64,000 nt of DNA from Leadbetterella sp964563435. Its GTDB lineage: Bacteria > Bacteroidota > Bacteroidia > Cytophagales > Spirosomataceae. Location of the stretch: contig CAZLXI010000009.1 of the NCBI GenBank assembly GCA_964563435.1, forward strand, positions 1 through 64,000, read 5' to 3'. Both the position numbers and the translations under genes were made by a program. Of the stretch, positions 9,637 through 19,053 are shown piece by piece. The notes under the pieces were generated by a model. The model was not told where the DNA came from. It did not search any database and was given only the letters and a program-made list of their open reading frames with translations. Numbering within the stretch: position 1 is the stretch's first letter; each line of letters starts with the position of its first letter.

Positions 9637-10467
9637 TTAAAAGGTATTATTAAATAACAGCCGTGCGATCCGTATTTGATCAGCTCCACACTTTATCGCC
9701 ATTCCGTAATCGCCCGAAAAACCCATCTGGCACTTCTTTAAGCCTAATTTATTGGCCACTGACCTCGTTTTTATGAAATAGCACCGGGGGGTTAAAAATT
9801 GAGGAGGGATGATCATCAAGCCGGATACAGGCAATTCGCTTGCATAGCAATAATTCAAAAGACCCACTAAGTCATTTTCAGAAACACCATTTTTCTGAGG
9901 CTCATTTCCAATATTCCACTGTATAAAGAACTCTGTGGTTTTTACAGGGCCCTCCTGCATTTCCTTTTTGATACAATCTACCTCTAAAGTCCTGGAAACA
10001 GATTCGATCGTGTCAAAAAGCTGTAGAATGCGGGGGATTTTATTGGTTTGCAGCTTTCCGAAGTAATTAAGATGAATGCCAGGATATTCTCTTTTTAATA
10101 CGGAGAACTTTCTTTCCGCTTCCTGAAGGTATTTTTCGGCAAAATCAACATGCCCGGCGTCTAACAGTCTCCTGATCGTTTGTACAGACCTCCCCTCGGT
10201 GGCAACAAATACTTTGCCTCCGAAGTTTAAAAACTCCTGTATTTGGGGTTGTTGAACAAAAGATAAATAAGAGGAAGTTACACAAAAATCCTCCCCGACG
10301 GGGTTTATCATTGTACGTGTATTAGGGTTCCTTAAAATTTTACAATTATACATAAAAGAGTTAAAACCTTTCGAAGTAAGGAGAAAAACCTGCTTCCGGC
10401 TTTCATAAGCCAGCGTATTTTGCACAGGGAAAACCACTGCCAGGTATGATGCATTTTCACATGACAT
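9637..10467 (-). CDS. YggS/PROSC-like protein lacking the PLP lysine
   Basis: The 276-residue protein follows the fold pattern of YggS (COG0325, alanine-racemase N-terminal barrel): LLDAGHVDFAEKYLQEAERK (101-120) for the usual GENYVQE segment, YFGKLQTNK (135-143) for IGxLQxNK, FDTIESVSR for the SVDS segment, PVSGLMIIPP for GLMTI, and a C-terminal MGFSGDYGMAIKCGADQIRI for GMSxDxxxAI...VRIG. The loop that normally reads AVSK, where Lys holds pyridoxal phosphate, reads FVATEG (87-92), with Thr at the Lys position. The N-terminus is about 50 residues longer than in standard YggS. It is therefore probably not a PLP protein of the usual type. It sits just upstream of the licD-like gene, not in its usual cell-division or proC setting. 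Confidence 0.75.
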   Translation of the reverse strand: MSCENASYLAVVFPVQNTLAYESRKQVFLLTSKGFNSFMYNCKILRNPNTRTMINPVGEDFCVTSSYLSFVQQPQIQEFLNFGGKVFVATEGRSVQTIRRLLDAGHVDFAEKYLQEAERKFSVLKREYPGIHLNYFGKLQTNKIPRILQLFDTIESVSRTLEVDCIKKEMQEGPVKTTEFFIQWNIGNEPQKNGVSENDLVGLLNYCYASELPVSGLMIIPPQFLTPRCYFIKTRSVANKLGLKKCQMGFSGDYGMAIKCGADQIRIARLLFNNTF

Positions 10468-10527
10468 TAAACTTCTGCTTTCCGTCGTTATGCAGGAATG
10501 CTACGAACCTTTTTGGGAATAATACCT

Positions 10528-12909
10528 CTATTTATGGGGAGGAGAAAGGCGAAGGTAGCTGATTTCGGAGCCTCCTTCCAGCAAAGCGAGTGCAAAGTGA
10601 CCGGAGCCAAAGGGGGCTTCCGGTGACGATGGTGTCTGTGCCTCTTTCGTTTTCCAGGCGTTCCTGGCTTCTTCAAAAAGGGAGCGGATTTCCACTATTC
10701 GCGTATCGGGATCGACCCTGACGGCAGCGGTTGTGGTAAGTTGCTTTCCGTCAGGTCCACGGAAGCTTTTGCTCCATCCGTCTTCCGTTTCTTCCAATCC
10801 GAAGTGAAGGACATCCGGTTTCAGCCGGAAGGTCACCTGGTTTACCGGGCCTTCGAAAAGACAAAGGATAGTGTCTGTAGACAGTTGACGGCGGATTACC
10901 CGGGTACTGGTCTCCGTGGCTGTAGATACTTCGATCTCCAGACCCGGGTAGCCGGATACAACTTCTGATTTCAGCAGGAAGCCGTCGAGCGGTTTATCTG
11001 CCTGCAGATTTTGCATGACGGGGTGGTCGTCATCTTCGGTGTACCAGTGGTTGGTTCCTGCGTCCTGACCGATGCTGAAAGCCCCGTGAACAAGACAGGC
11101 CATCCAGTCGGGATCGAGGGAGAAGAACCTAAGCGACTCGCCTGGCAGTAGACGTGCATCAGGCACCAGGTAGTTGTAGGGAATACCCTCCAGTGTCCAG
11201 AGTTGAGACAGCCAGTTATGCAGGATCCCGGGAAATTCTTTTAACTCACCCGTATTCCCGGTACCGGACAGGGGCAGATGGAGGTGCGCCTCGTGCAGTT
11301 CGGCCTGAGCAGCTGCACGCGCATGACTGCGCCGCCACTTGTGCAGCGCCACAGAGAAGTGTTTGCTTTGAAGGGCCAGCAGCCTGCCCAGCTCCCATGC
11401 TGCTGAATAAGTGACATCAAACATACCGGTATCGGTATGGTATATCAGTAGTTCATCGGAGGTGCTGACCGAGAAAATACTCCGGTCAAGTGTGGCCGCT
11501 TTTTTTTCAGCCGTCGTCAGCGGGCCCCGAAACCAGGATGCTGTTTTTCCACCGCGCCGGAGATAATGAGGAAGCAGCACATAGCCCTGGTGCAGGAAGC
11601 GATCAGCCGTGGAATCGCCGGTTTCAGGCAGGCGGAGTACGGGTGCATGGTCAAGCTCGAGTTGCAGGGCTTCTATTTCACCGTTTTCCTGGCGGAGGAA
11701 ATAACGGCGTTTCGTGATGGTATCTTCTATCCACCAGCAGGGAATGTCCAGTTTTTTGAGAGAAGCGTTTTCCGGTATCGGGTGACCTGTTGCGTCGGAT
11801 CCGTTCTTACGGAAAACCAGGTAGCCGGCCTGGTTGTAAACATTTCCGCTGTTACCGATCAGGTAATGGTGGTTATTAAGGACCACTTCCTGCCAGGCCC
11901 GGTCGGTATTCCTGGTGTTTCCATCTTCGCTCAGAGGGTGTCCGGCCCGGGCAAACTGCGCCCGCAGTTTTTGGGTCATTACATTCTTCCGGGGAATGGT
12001 TAAATTAAGGTCGGTTGAGACGGGAACCCGGAATACCGTCTGCTGGTTAAGATGAAGCAGGAAGCCCCGGAAGGTATGCCGGGGACTGGAGCTTCTGAAG
12101 CGCCAGGAATACAGGCTTATCAAAGGTACCACATCCTCCTCCAGGGCATCATGAAATTCGAAAGCTTCTGTTTCGCTGAAACGTTTTTCAAGTGATACGA
12201 GATGCACGATGCTTTCGGTGCCTTTTCCGGGCAGCCGATTGCTCAGTATGACGGCCTGTTCTTCCTCCGCCAGTTTACCGGCAGAGTCGGTGGCCCGCCT
12301 CACATGGGCCAGTTTGGGGAGGTCTTTGAATGACGGAAGCAACTTTGCCAGGAGCTTTTTCCTGACAAAGATAGCTAAAACGCGGTCGCTGTCACTTTGG
12401 CCCGTTTCGAGTGCAATGCCGGGCCACGCTTTCTGCAGGTTTTCAAATCCCGGTTTGTTGCTGAACCCGCCGGGTAAGAGGTCGGCTGTCCTGAGTACAT
12501 AGCCGGTTTCCGCCTCCAGCCTGGCTTCCGGTGTTATAGCTGCCGTTGGCGAAAATGGCATAATTTCCAGTTCTCCTGCATCAAAGACAAGGAGTGCAAG
12601 CCAGGGGCTTTCTTTGTTTTTGTCTTTTGCGTGGCGTTCCCACGGCAGGGTAGTCCGTTTTATGATCAGGTGAGGAAGCACACCTGAGTATTCTCCCTTG
12701 CCGTTAGCCGGGGGAAATACCGAGTGGACCAGGGAGGGCGAAAGGGAAAATCGGTCGCCTGAAACAGAAAAGCTAAGTTTCCGCTCGTACGAAGCTTTAT
12801 TGTTATCGCCATCGGTGAGTTCCTGGGTAATGTGCAGTTCATAATTGCCGGTCTCCAGGGCGGGAGTATTTTTTTCGCTGAAACTGAGGTGTGTAGCTGT
12901 ATTTTCCAT
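10528..12909 (-). CDS. Large uncharacterised protein (793 aa)
   Basis: I chose the ATG at 12909, four bases after the stop of the upstream gene, over an in-frame ATG at 12963 that would overlap that gene by 50 bases. The protein has no signal peptide and no clear membrane span. Its N-terminal third has a beta-rich start (YELHITQEL, FSVSGDRFSLSP), then VFPPANG, LPHLIIKRTTLPWER and PWLALLVFDAGE; I associate this series with unnamed large proteins in other bacteria but can give no family name. The C-terminal half contains LHKWRRSHARAAAQAELH and GIPYNYLVPDARLLPGESLRFF. It ends the run of giant genes; the YggS-like gene follows after 60 bases. Confidence 0.75.
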   Translation of the reverse strand: MENTATHLSFSEKNTPALETGNYELHITQELTDGDNNKASYERKLSFSVSGDRFSLSPSLVHSVFPPANGKGEYSGVLPHLIIKRTTLPWERHAKDKNKESPWLALLVFDAGELEIMPFSPTAAITPEARLEAETGYVLRTADLLPGGFSNKPGFENLQKAWPGIALETGQSDSDRVLAIFVRKKLLAKLLPSFKDLPKLAHVRRATDSAGKLAEEEQAVILSNRLPGKGTESIVHLVSLEKRFSETEAFEFHDALEEDVVPLISLYSWRFRSSSPRHTFRGFLLHLNQQTVFRVPVSTDLNLTIPRKNVMTQKLRAQFARAGHPLSEDGNTRNTDRAWQEVVLNNHHYLIGNSGNVYNQAGYLVFRKNGSDATGHPIPENASLKKLDIPCWWIEDTITKRRYFLRQENGEIEALQLELDHAPVLRLPETGDSTADRFLHQGYVLLPHYLRRGGKTASWFRGPLTTAEKKAATLDRSIFSVSTSDELLIYHTDTGMFDVTYSAAWELGRLLALQSKHFSVALHKWRRSHARAAAQAELHEAHLHLPLSGTGNTGELKEFPGILHNWLSQLWTLEGIPYNYLVPDARLLPGESLRFFSLDPDWMACLVHGAFSIGQDAGTNHWYTEDDDHPVMQNLQADKPLDGFLLKSEVVSGYPGLEIEVSTATETSTRVIRRQLSTDTILCLFEGPVNQVTFRLKPDVLHFGLEETEDGWSKSFRGPDGKQLTTTAAVRVDPDTRIVEIRSLFEEARNAWKTKEAQTPSSPEAPFGSGHFALALLEGGSEISYLRLSPPHK

Positions 12910-12913
12910 GAGG

Positions 12914-15900
12914 TTATTGTTCAAATTTTCCAATAATGGGATCTTCAATAAAGGCATCGGCAACGGTATTGTCCAGGTCGAGTCCGAAAGTCTCCGGAAG
13001 GAGGCCCAGCAGGGTCAGCAGATTTTCTCTTTTTATTTTTACGTCGCGGTCAAGGATGTGGGCATTGATAAATGCGCGGGTTCCTTTTTCGTCCGGTATA
13101 AAATCGATTTCCTGCTCATAAGCGATGGCCTCCTCTACCGTATGGGTAGTGTAGAGCAGGTTTTTCCGGTCCACGGAATAAGTATGGCCGGGCAATGGCG
13201 GATTTTTGGGCCGAAGTACAAAGCCTGCAAGTGCATTTTCTATAAATGCTTTACCATTGAGATCCGGTTTGCCCGGTTTGCCATTCCGGGAAGGCAGGGG
13301 CTGATCCCATAAGGAGGCGGGCATTCTTTTAAGTATCGGCTCGAACTCAAAAGCACTTTTTTCAGGCGTACCCCCGCGTGATACGGCCAGGGAAATCCGC
13401 GAAGTCACCTGTTCACGATGTCCTTTTTCAAGCGGACGCATGGCTATTGTCGGAAGGGTTACTTCCTGCCCGTTTACGGTGACACTGTCGTCGTCTTTTT
13501 TGTCGTCTATCGTGTATCTTCCGGCAGGTACAGCCGTTTCTACGGTAATTTCGAAGTCCTTCGGGTTAATCACCACATGGCCTTCAATTTCATTGACCTT
13601 ACCGCCGGTGACAGTGGCGGCAATCACCTGGTCAGCTTCGGGGAGAAACGACGTATGGAATTCGTTCCAGCTGATGTAAGGTGCAATGGTGGTCTGGCTG
13701 CCGAACCGGATCACAAATGTGGTCACCATCAGGTCTATGTCTGCCACCCCGGAGAACTCGGGCCCCCATACATGTACGTCGGCACCAGCGTGGATGGTTT
13801 TGCGGACAGTTCCGAGCAACACGTTGACGGACACTTCGGCACCAATACTGATGTGGAATTCGGCATCGTAGTAATACGGCTTCCAGGAAATGATAAAGTT
13901 AGCTCCCAGATCAAACCATGCTTTGATATCGCCCGCATGGAAATCGGCGTGAAGATTTCCTCCGGCCATGAGCGCATTGGCAGTGAGAGCGAAATACATT
14001 TCGGCTTTTACTGACAGCTGGGGGCTTATTTTCCAGTCTACTCCGAGACGCGGCACCGTAGGGTAATGCTCAGGTACTTTATACTGGGGATGATAACCGC
14101 CCAGTGAGAGTACGAAATCACCGGCATGCTCACTGTTACCAAACCAGGCGTAAAAGGCAAAACCACCGGTAAGATGGCAGTCACGCGAGAGGATAAAGGA
14201 GGCTCCGGTGAGTTGGGCTTCTATACCCACAAACCCCTCTTCGGGTAGGAAGCTGCCTCGAATAGCGAGCTGGGCTACTGCCAGGGGCGGCACTCCGGCC
14301 TGCGTAGCTTCGGCCATAGGTACCTGGAGGGTAGACATTCCCAGTAACCCGATTTCGGTTCTCACCCCGAAGCTTACGGATACAAGCAGGAAAGAATCAA
14401 TAAGTTTAAAGGACGAAAACTTGATTCCCGCGGCCAGAAAATACTGGTTTTCCATGACGGGGATACTGCTGCCGAGGCGCTGGAGTACCGTGGTCAGGTT
14501 TGCCTGCCGGTCTGAGGTGGATGCGTCATCGCCCGCGCTTTCGGTGGCCATGGCCACGAGGGGAAAGGTGCTGACCTCTTGAATAGGAGGCAGCTTCAGG
14601 TTACGGTTATAGCCAAAGCCGGCAGCCAGGCCCGTTACAAAGAAAAAAGACGGGCCGCCAATGGGATATTTCAGTACTGCATAGAGGAAAAGAGAGCTCT
14701 TCCCGTTTACCCGGGCATAAGCCCCTATGGCGGAAAGTTCGAGTGCCTTAAACTTCATAAAAGCCAGCCCGGCATACTCATCATAATCCGGGTGTTTGAT
14801 CCGAAGGAAGGCGCCCCCTACCTGGAAGGCCCCCTTTTCGAAGGCCAGCCCCAGCCCCTGCAGTTCGAAAGTGGGTTTCAGGTCGGGTACCGATACCCCC
14901 ACCGACAGCCCCTGCAAACTCATCGAGAGACCGGCCGCCACCAGGGCGCCGTCAATCCGGAACCACAGGTTTTTGTCGGCATACTGGAAGCCCAGGCGCT
15001 GAAAATGAACGGGTCCGAAATTTTTATTGAGGTCGATCCATTTTGTGCCGTCATCCTCATCGTTTGCACCCGGTGAACTTTTAGCTGCTACAGTTGGGGA
15101 ACCCGTGCCCGATGTCGCGGAACTTCCGGTCCTGCTTTCGGGGTTATTTTTTTGCTTTTTGACATCCGCCAGCTGAAGCGGAACGTCGAGTGTGAGCGGG
15201 GTCTCGCCCAGGTTGAGGGTGATGGTCAGGTCGACCCCCTTTTCTACTTTTCCCTGCGGGAATTTAAGCCCGTCAGGGGAGATGGTTTGCAGCCTTGCCA
15301 GTTCTTCGGCAGAAAATTTGTCGTTGGCGTAGTAGGGCTGGAAGTTAAGGCTAAGCTGGCTGGCATTGGGCACCACCTGGCCTACGAGCGGGAGTTTTGA
15401 TAGATCAATGCCGCCACCGATTTCCAGGCCCAGGAGCAGCCTGCTTTTTTTATCATTACCGCTTCCTGTCCGGGCAAAGACCAGGTAGGCCTGTTTCAGG
15501 TCAATGCTGAAGTCGAGGGCACCCAGGTCTGTTTCGCTCCCGGAAATGAGCTGAACAAGGTCTTTCAGGTGTACCTGTCCCCCCGCCAGGTTCCGGTAGG
15601 CGGCTACCAGGGTAGTGCTTTTTGCGCTCTTGTCAAAAACCAGGTCAAAGGCCAGTTCCACAGGCGGGTCAGAAGAAATTGGTTCCGGCTCCGAAGTGCC
15701 CTCATTACCCGATGGAGGATCAGTTTCAGGGTCTGTGGCTTCTGTATTACCGGCGAGCCGCATGATCACCTGGCCGCCAAAGGCGAGGTCATATCCCTGG
15801 ATGGCCGTGCCCTCTTCTGCCGTGCTTTGGTGGGGCGCCAGTTGAAGGTCGAGGTTGAGTTCTATACCGTCTCCTTCACCCAGTCCGAAAATGTGATTCC

Positions 15901-16840
15901 CATCGAGGGAGCAGGAAAAGGTAAACTGACGGGTATGGGTATTAAAAGAAAGAAACAAATAGCGGAGTTCGATGTCAGCCCCCTGCAGGGCTTCTGGCAG
16001 CTGTACTTTATCGGGGCCGAATTTTTTCAGGAGAGCGTCAAAAAACTCCACCAGGTTAATGCCGGACGTGGCTATTCCCCCCTCCAGTTGCCAGCCGGCA
16101 CCGGGCCCGTCATAAGCCGCGCTGAGCGTAAGAAGTATTTTTTTATTTTCATTGATGTCAACCAGGAAGTCGCCCCAGATCATCCCCGTAAAGCCGCCGC
16201 TTTCATACACCAGCTCCAGCTGGGTGTCTACGGTGACGGGTCCGAAGGCCAGGTCGTCGAGGGCCATTTTGAAGACCGAGCGCTGAAGACGGGGATGGGC
16301 CAGTATCAGTAACTGGCTCAGGCGGGGCGGGGATGCCGGTGCGGCACCGCCCGGATCGGCATTAAAGCGTTTTAGCAGGTTCAGGGCCGAGTGGCCTTCA
16401 TGCCCGCCGGTATCGGGCAGCTCTGCTTCGAGGTAAAAGGAAGGGAGGTGTACGTTAACGTTCAGTTTATACGTTTCAATTTCCACTACACCGCCAATGA
16501 TCACACTGACGAATGAGCCGTTGATATCGAGGGTAAACTGCGGTTTTGTTACGGTAACGATGTCCGGAATGAGGGGCAGCTCGAGGTCCGGCCAGGAGAA
16601 TGTGGCCCTGATCTGCAGGGGTTCACCTTCGGGTTTTTGAATATTGAGGTAATCCATGCCCAGCTCGCCGAAGCTTTCCCATTTGAAAAAGTCGGTTGGG
16701 AAATATTCGGCCAAAGTTATGCCCTCCTCTTCAGTCCACTCCAGCAGGTTGTTAATCAGGTGTCCCAGGCTGCTTAAGGTGAACCGCTCTGTAACGGGGA
16801 AGACGGTGTTTTTGGAGATGACGGGGGTAAAGCTAGCCAT
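12914..16840 (-). CDS. DUF6603-like giant beta-rich protein (1308 aa)
   Basis: The protein is dominated by alternating polar/hydrophobic strands with no signal peptide. The first half (to about 570) has repeated strand blocks such as LDINGSFVSVIIGG and ELVYESGGFTGMIWGDF, broken by a Pro/Gly/Ser-rich linker around 340-380 (TDPETDPPSGNEGTSEPE) and another at about 555-585. The second half (about 590-1130) matches DUF6603 as I remember it: FVTGLAAGFGYNRNLKLPP, GGFAFYAWFG, LSLGGYHPQYKVPEHYP, VPRLGVDWKI, YFALTANALMAGG. The last 150 residues are a separate tail. DUF6603 has no established function. The gene starts 2 bases after the 721-aa gene and is followed by the 793-aa gene after 4 bases, so it is inside one transcript. 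Confidence 0.8.
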   Translation of the reverse strand: MASFTPVISKNTVFPVTERFTLSSLGHLINNLLEWTEEEGITLAEYFPTDFFKWESFGELGMDYLNIQKPEGEPLQIRATFSWPDLELPLIPDIVTVTKPQFTLDINGSFVSVIIGGVVEIETYKLNVNVHLPSFYLEAELPDTGGHEGHSALNLLKRFNADPGGAAPASPPRLSQLLILAHPRLQRSVFKMALDDLAFGPVTVDTQLELVYESGGFTGMIWGDFLVDINENKKILLTLSAAYDGPGAGWQLEGGIATSGINLVEFFDALLKKFGPDKVQLPEALQGADIELRYLFLSFNTHTRQFTFSCSLDGNHIFGLGEGDGIELNLDLQLAPHQSTAEEGTAIQGYDLAFGGQVIMRLAGNTEATDPETDPPSGNEGTSEPEPISSDPPVELAFDLVFDKSAKSTTLVAAYRNLAGGQVHLKDLVQLISGSETDLGALDFSIDLKQAYLVFARTGSGNDKKSRLLLGLEIGGGIDLSKLPLVGQVVPNASQLSLNFQPYYANDKFSAEELARLQTISPDGLKFPQGKVEKGVDLTITLNLGETPLTLDVPLQLADVKKQKNNPESRTGSSATSGTGSPTVAAKSSPGANDEDDGTKWIDLNKNFGPVHFQRLGFQYADKNLWFRIDGALVAAGLSMSLQGLSVGVSVPDLKPTFELQGLGLAFEKGAFQVGGAFLRIKHPDYDEYAGLAFMKFKALELSAIGAYARVNGKSSLFLYAVLKYPIGGPSFFFVTGLAAGFGYNRNLKLPPIQEVSTFPLVAMATESAGDDASTSDRQANLTTVLQRLGSSIPVMENQYFLAAGIKFSSFKLIDSFLLVSVSFGVRTEIGLLGMSTLQVPMAEATQAGVPPLAVAQLAIRGSFLPEEGFVGIEAQLTGASFILSRDCHLTGGFAFYAWFGNSEHAGDFVLSLGGYHPQYKVPEHYPTVPRLGVDWKISPQLSVKAEMYFALTANALMAGGNLHADFHAGDIKAWFDLGANFIISWKPYYYDAEFHISIGAEVSVNVLLGTVRKTIHAGADVHVWGPEFSGVADIDLMVTTFVIRFGSQTTIAPYISWNEFHTSFLPEADQVIAATVTGGKVNEIEGHVVINPKDFEITVETAVPAGRYTIDDKKDDDSVTVNGQEVTLPTIAMRPLEKGHREQVTSRISLAVSRGGTPEKSAFEFEPILKRMPASLWDQPLPSRNGKPGKPDLNGKAFIENALAGFVLRPKNPPLPGHTYSVDRKNLLYTTHTVEEAIAYEQEIDFIPDEKGTRAFINAHILDRDVKIKRENLLTLLGLLPETFGLDLDNTVADAFIEDPIIGKFEQ

Positions 16841-16842
16841 GG

Positions 16843-19008
16843 TTAGAAGAGTTCAAGGGTGTGGGGAAGTAGGACGGTGGGGGAGACCAAGGGGAATGAG
16901 TCATCCTCCATGTAAGATCGGACCCAAATATCCTCTAAAAAGGAGTTCCCTGCCCGCATTATTCGGTCAGCTTGAGCTTCAATACCTATGATAGCAGAAA
17001 AGCCCAGTCCGAATATCCTCCGGGATTGACTGGATATGTCACCGGATCTTACGCGACAGCGCAAAGTCTGGAGTGTGCTCAGCCCTTCAGTGGGAAGATA
17101 AAAGCTCTCTTTACCCTCATGTTTCTTGTTTTTAAAGAATTTGTCAACTAGGTTTTCAATATAGTTTTTAGTATTTCTTTTAATTTCTGAGGGCGCGTTC
17201 AGAAGATGACCAGCCTCGATAATTACCACATGATTTTCCGAGGTATTTTCCATCTCCTTGAGATATTCCCCCGGTATAGAATCAAAGAATGTAAGTAATT
17301 GTTCATGGCTAACACCCAGATAACGATGAAACGGGCGCTTATTCAAAATTTTGTCTCTTTCTTCCTTCGATGCCCTTTTTAGTATGAATATCATTTTTAT
17401 ATCAACAGATAATCCTATGGCTAAACTACTTCCTGAGATGGACCAATCGGCACCATGGCGTCTGTGAATATTCGCCGAATGATATAAGATATCTCTTCTG
17501 TTACATTTTTTTTGTACATTTACCCCCGCTTCCGGACTTTCCCAAAGACTCACACTTCCTGCAGTAGCGGAAACTTCGGCCGTTATTTCCAGAGAGGCAG
17601 ATGTCAGAACACTAGAGTAGGTAATTTTGGTATCCTGCGTATAAGCGATGAGTTGACCTTGCTTGTCAGTATTAGTTGTTTGATAACGTTCCGAAACAAA
17701 GTGAAGCTCGCCTGTGACGGATGCCGAGGCTTGGGCACTGGCGCTGAATTCTGCTGAAAATGAGCCAAGAGAAGGTGCAGAACTGATTGATGGGCCTACA
17801 GATACCTTTGCATTGGGGCTAAAAGAGAATATGAATGTACGAACATAGGTCTTTGGACGACCCGTAGGGCTGCTTAACCCCGAACGGATATCTCTTTCTT
17901 CATCGTTATACTTTGCAAAATTAAGGGACTGAGCAAACAAAACTATCTGATTTATAATTTCCCTGTATGGCGAATCGTGTGAGTTCCAGAGCTCGATTAT
18001 TTTTTTTAAATCATCTAACCATTTCAGAACCTGATCAGACCCGGCTCTTCCTTTGTTTTTTAAGGAAAAAGCCTGCTGTATGTTTAAATGTGCTTTAAGA
18101 GCAGGGTTGTCCTTAAGGATTTTATCACTCAATACCTTACTTTTTAAATGATCTCTCCATTGATCGATTACCACTTTTAACTCCTCTCTGCCCGGACTGG
18201 AATACGCATAAAGTTTATCGTTAAGTTCCGAATCCAAAATACTTGAATAAGTCATTGGTGCCATATCTTCCAGTAAAGTGGTCTGAGCTTTAAATGTTAT
18301 GCCCGCTGCAAATGATGCTAAATTTATTTGCAAAGGGAGGCCTGCAATACTTATGCTTGGGCCTATACCTGCTTCGGCTGAAGCCCCCAATGTAACGGAA
18401 CCTTCGTGTTGATAGCCCTGAAGATTCAAAAGACAAACCGGCTTATGGGAGCCACGATCAATTATTTTGTAGGTATTTGATTGCGGATCTATAATAGTGG
18501 ACATTTTGGTGCGTTGAAATGCTTTGTGAGTCATAAGCAATATTTCACCGGTAGTTCCACCTCCTGCCTTTAATGCAAATTTCAATGACAGCTTTAATCC
18601 CAGAGGACCGGAAGTCAAAGCAGCCAGCTCTCCTATATCAATAGAGGCTTGGAGTGAAAAAGAGCCTCCGAGCACACCGTACAGGCAATAGTAATCTCCT
18701 AAAAATTCGTTTCCGTATCCTTTCCGTATTCTATTGACAGACAGGATATTTGCTATGTCATTCCTTGTTAGAATTGCAAATTTTTCAGGAACCACATTCG
18801 TCGATCTCCGATCGTCAGTAAGTGCAAGAGATTTTGCAAAATTCCATAGGGGTGCCCGAGGCCCGGCCCGGTGATGCTGAAAGCTTTGGTCAACAGAAGA
18901 AACAAATTTGTGGATACTGGCTTTAGCCGTATCAGTACTTTGTCTGACGGACTCCCTTACTCCACTTTCTCTGCCTGTACGTACTTGTTGAATGTTAATT
19001 TCTGGCAT
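16843..19008 (-). CDS. Uncharacterised Ala/Ser/Gly-rich protein (721 aa)
   Basis: I do not recognise this protein. It has no signal peptide. After a polar start (about 1-110) come two regions of alternating small and hydrophobic residues, about 130-260 (SLQASIDIGELAALTSGPLG, SVTLGASAEAGIGPSISIAG) and about 390-500 (AKVSVGPSISSAPSLGSFSA, ASAQASASVTGELHF), separated by a helical Lys-rich stretch (about 265-370). This could be a beta-barrel or an amphipathic beta-hairpin structure as in some pore-forming proteins, but that is only an inference. The DNA looks clearly more AT-rich than in the genes on either side: the line at 17161 has 23 G/C of 60 against 36 of 60 at 16201. It starts 45 bases after the fibre gene. 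Confidence 0.7.
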   Translation of the reverse strand: MPEINIQQVRTGRESGVRESVRQSTDTAKASIHKFVSSVDQSFQHHRAGPRAPLWNFAKSLALTDDRRSTNVVPEKFAILTRNDIANILSVNRIRKGYGNEFLGDYYCLYGVLGGSFSLQASIDIGELAALTSGPLGLKLSLKFALKAGGGTTGEILLMTHKAFQRTKMSTIIDPQSNTYKIIDRGSHKPVCLLNLQGYQHEGSVTLGASAEAGIGPSISIAGLPLQINLASFAAGITFKAQTTLLEDMAPMTYSSILDSELNDKLYAYSSPGREELKVVIDQWRDHLKSKVLSDKILKDNPALKAHLNIQQAFSLKNKGRAGSDQVLKWLDDLKKIIELWNSHDSPYREIINQIVLFAQSLNFAKYNDEERDIRSGLSSPTGRPKTYVRTFIFSFSPNAKVSVGPSISSAPSLGSFSAEFSASAQASASVTGELHFVSERYQTTNTDKQGQLIAYTQDTKITYSSVLTSASLEITAEVSATAGSVSLWESPEAGVNVQKKCNRRDILYHSANIHRRHGADWSISGSSLAIGLSVDIKMIFILKRASKEERDKILNKRPFHRYLGVSHEQLLTFFDSIPGEYLKEMENTSENHVVIIEAGHLLNAPSEIKRNTKNYIENLVDKFFKNKKHEGKESFYLPTEGLSTLQTLRCRVRSGDISSQSRRIFGLGFSAIIGIEAQADRIMRAGNSFLEDIWVRSYMEDDSFPLVSPTVLLPHTLELF

Positions 19009-19053
19009 GTTTTACTATTCTAATATTCGAAAAATCACTTTATTATTCTCTCC

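Noticed and set aside
13418..14014. 198-residue open frame on the plus strand inside the DUF6603-like gene
   Set aside because: Low-complexity-free but patternless antisense of a clearly coding gene; several similar shadows occur across 13-16 kb.
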